Shown here piece by piece: positions 62,625-64,000 of a stretch of DNA of 64,000 nucleotides. The DNA lies in contig NZ_WAAU01000024.1 of the NCBI RefSeq assembly GCF_008806755.1, positions 84,041 through 148,040 of the forward strand. Direction: 5' to 3'. Under the pieces are notes generated by a model. It was not told the origin of the DNA. It worked only from the letters and a program-made list of their open reading frames with translations, and did no database searches. Origin of the DNA: Tenacibaculum aiptasiae. Lineage in GTDB: Bacteria > Bacteroidota > Bacteroidia > Flavobacteriales > Flavobacteriaceae. The translations under genes and the position numbers were made by a program. Position 1 is the stretch's first letter; the number at the start of each line of letters is the position of its first letter.

Positions 62625-64000
62625 TTAATAATTAATGTAAACCCATCCTTTTACCACTTTCATTCCTTCATTAATTTCTAAGATGTAGAAATAAGGTCCT
62701 GTTGGTAGTTTCTTCGATTTATTCTCTACCACTCCATTCCAATCATTTTGATAATTTCTGGTATTGAATACACTAACTCCTCTACGGTTTAATATTTGTA
62801 ATCTGTTGTTTGGATATTTATGTAACCCCTCTATAATGAATATATCATTTACGTTATCTCCATTTGGTGAAAACCCTTTAGGTATGTTTAAATCTGATGA
62901 ATCACATACATCTCCTACTCCATCTTTATCTAAATCTTTTTGTTCTGGGTTATAAGTAGTAGGGCAATTATCTACATTATTTAAAACACCATCTCCATCC
63001 ATATCTTCATCACACATATCTGCTATTAAGTCATTATCAATATCATTTGAAGTAAAAGTTATTTCTGCAGTAGCTGTACTTGTTAATCCATTAGAATCTG
63101 TGACGGTTAATATTACCTCATGAGCAGTTAAAGTTGGACATTCGAATACTGTTTTGTTTAATTGTAAACTAGCGATTCCACATTCATCAAAAGAACCATC
63201 ATTAATTTCTTCTGGGGTAATTGTTGCATTCCCATTTTCATCTAATTCAACAACAATATCTTTTGTTATCGCTATCGGTTCTGTTACATCTTCTATGGTT
63301 ACAATTGCTGTCTTCGTGTTCACGTTCCCATTAACATCTGTTACGGTTAAGGTTACCGTGTTTGCTCCAATGTTTGTACAATCAAATGAAGTTGTGTCTA
63401 AACTTACTGATTGAATTCCACAATTATCTGTTGATCCATTATTGATTTGTGCTGGAGTAATTGAAACATTTCCTGTAGAATCTAATTGAACCGTGATATC
63501 CTGTGTTACTACTATTGGATTTACTTTGTCTTCTACGGTTACGGTAGCTGCTTTTGCAGCTACATTTCCGTTAACATCCGTTACGGTTAAGGTTACCGTG
63601 TTTGTTCCAATGATTGTACAATCAAATGAAGTTGTATCTAAACTAATTGCTTGAATACCACAGTTATCGGTTGACCCATTATTGATTTGTGCTGGTGTAA
63701 TACTTACATTTCCTGTGGCATCTAATTGAACTGTGATATCTTGAGTAATCACTGTTGGATTTACTTTATCCTCTATAGTGACCGTAGCTGTATTGGTATT
63801 TGAGTTTCCATTAACATCGGTTACCGTTAAGGTTACCGTGTTTACCCCAATCTTTGTACAATCAAATGAAGTTGTGTCTAAACTCATCGATTGAATGCCA
63901 CAATTATCGGTTGATCCATTATTTATTTGTGCTGGTGTAATGCTTGCATTTCCTGTGGCATCTAATTGAACCGTGATATCCTGTGCAACCACTGTTGGAT
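62625..64000 (-). CDS. Type B sorted adhesin with near-identical repeats (N-terminus outside window)
   Basis: Partial: the frame is open to the right edge. The visible C-terminal part has hyalin-repeat/cadherin-like modules of 80 residues (ITVQLDATGNVSITPAQIN, STDNCGIQ, SFDCT, VTLTVTDVNGN), nearly identical in three copies and diverged in a fourth; then a thrombospondin type 3 stretch with calcium-binding DxDxDG motifs (DEDMDGDGVLNNVDNCP, DLDKDGVGDVCD); and a type B sorting domain (PKGFSPNGDNVNDIFII, LQILNRRGVSVFN, PYFYILEI). Probably a surface adhesin exported by the type IX machinery and served by the adjacent PorP/SprF. Confidence 0.9.
   Translation of the reverse strand, partial: PTVVAQDITVQLDATGNASITPAQINNGSTDNCGIQSMSLDTTSFDCTKIGVNTVTLTVTDVNGNSNTNTATVTIEDKVNPTVITQDITVQLDATGNVSITPAQINNGSTDNCGIQAISLDTTSFDCTIIGTNTVTLTVTDVNGNVAAKAATVTVEDKVNPIVVTQDITVQLDSTGNVSITPAQINNGSTDNCGIQSVSLDTTSFDCTNIGANTVTLTVTDVNGNVNTKTAIVTIEDVTEPIAITKDIVVELDENGNATITPEEINDGSFDECGIASLQLNKTVFECPTLTAHEVILTVTDSNGLTSTATAEITFTSNDIDNDLIADMCDEDMDGDGVLNNVDNCPTTYNPEQKDLDKDGVGDVCDSSDLNIPKGFSPNGDNVNDIFIIEGLHKYPNNRLQILNRRGVSVFNTRNYQNDWNGVVENKSKKLPTGPYFYILEINEGMKVVKGWVYINY
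63240..64000 (-). repeat. Tandem 240-bp repeats (adhesin modules), continuing past the edge
   Basis: The block GGTTACCGTG recurs at 63351, 63591 and 63831, exactly 240 bp apart, and the flanks CAATCAAATGAAGTTGT and ATCTAATTGAA repeat at the same spacing. The copies are nearly identical, with changes mostly in the linker codons. A fourth, diverged unit lies between 63042 and 63240. Confidence 0.93.

Noticed and set aside
46817..64000. Second copy of the tmRNA 3' end as an attachment site
   Set aside because: Looked for GTTCGATTCTCGGCGTCTCC-like sequence downstream and saw none; no integrase either, so integration is not claimed.
63240..64000. Adhesin repeats as a CRISPR or satellite
   Set aside because: The 240-bp period stays in frame and encodes hyalin-type modules with conserved cysteines.

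Overview
The window comes from an AT-rich (roughly 30% GC) marine member of the Bacteroidetes, most likely a Flavobacteriaceae close to Tenacibaculum or Polaribacter. The evidence is the gene content: two PorP/SprF proteins, C-terminal sorting domains of type IX secretion (types A and B), a TonB-dependent receptor, and a tmRNA whose tag ends NYALAA. TAnnTTTG-like promoter boxes fit the same group. The genus is an inference from general gene content, not from a marker gene.

Layout, left to right. 0-1.3 kb: the end of a TrkH potassium transporter. 1.8-12.2 kb: a surface-protein locus. It holds a secreted tail-collar protein, two large type IX-secreted proteins each followed by an almost identical 55-residue peptide gene too short for ordinary gene calling, then a PqqD-HPr-kinase-like fusion and a nucleotidyltransferase-like gene translationally coupled to it. 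This reads as a peptide-modification system tied to type IX surface proteins and is the strongest candidate for an undescribed system. 12.1-19.6 kb: Mpl (peptidoglycan recycling) on the minus strand, then a type B sorted adhesin, a PorP/SprF protein and an OmpA/PD40 protein in one tight run. 19.7-29.3 kb: a very large alpha-2-macroglobulin-like protein with an intact thioester motif and an unusual inserted domain, then a LytTR regulator/sensor kinase pair and a putative metallopeptidase lipoprotein. 29.4-46.2 kb: mostly housekeeping and envelope genes: TonB receptor plus beta-propeller phytase, subtilase, M28 peptidase, KdsA, two transglutaminase-like proteins, a small winged-helix regulator with CreD and a shared operator, DUF proteins, and an alanine dehydrogenase/saccharopine dehydrogenase-like enzyme.

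46.4-58.6 kb: tmRNA (ssrA) followed by an accessory region. It contains a 1240-residue KAP/YobI-like membrane NTPase, a secreted protein, an SGNH-like lipoprotein, a noncoding repeat in three copies, and a double-glycine-leader peptide locus. That locus has two short cysteine-rich peptide precursors, both preceded by the same 27-bp promoter-proximal element and followed by similar hairpins, with four small hydrophobic proteins between them that could be immunity proteins. A third copy of the element stands alone at 57.9 kb in front of a terminator. No peptidase-containing exporter is in the window.

58.7-64.0 kb (minus strand): two unrecognised proteins without signal peptides (one internally duplicated), a second PorP/SprF protein, and the C-terminal part of a type B sorted adhesin with near-identical 240-bp repeats that runs off the right edge.

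No tRNA, rRNA, insertion sequence, integrase or CRISPR array was found.
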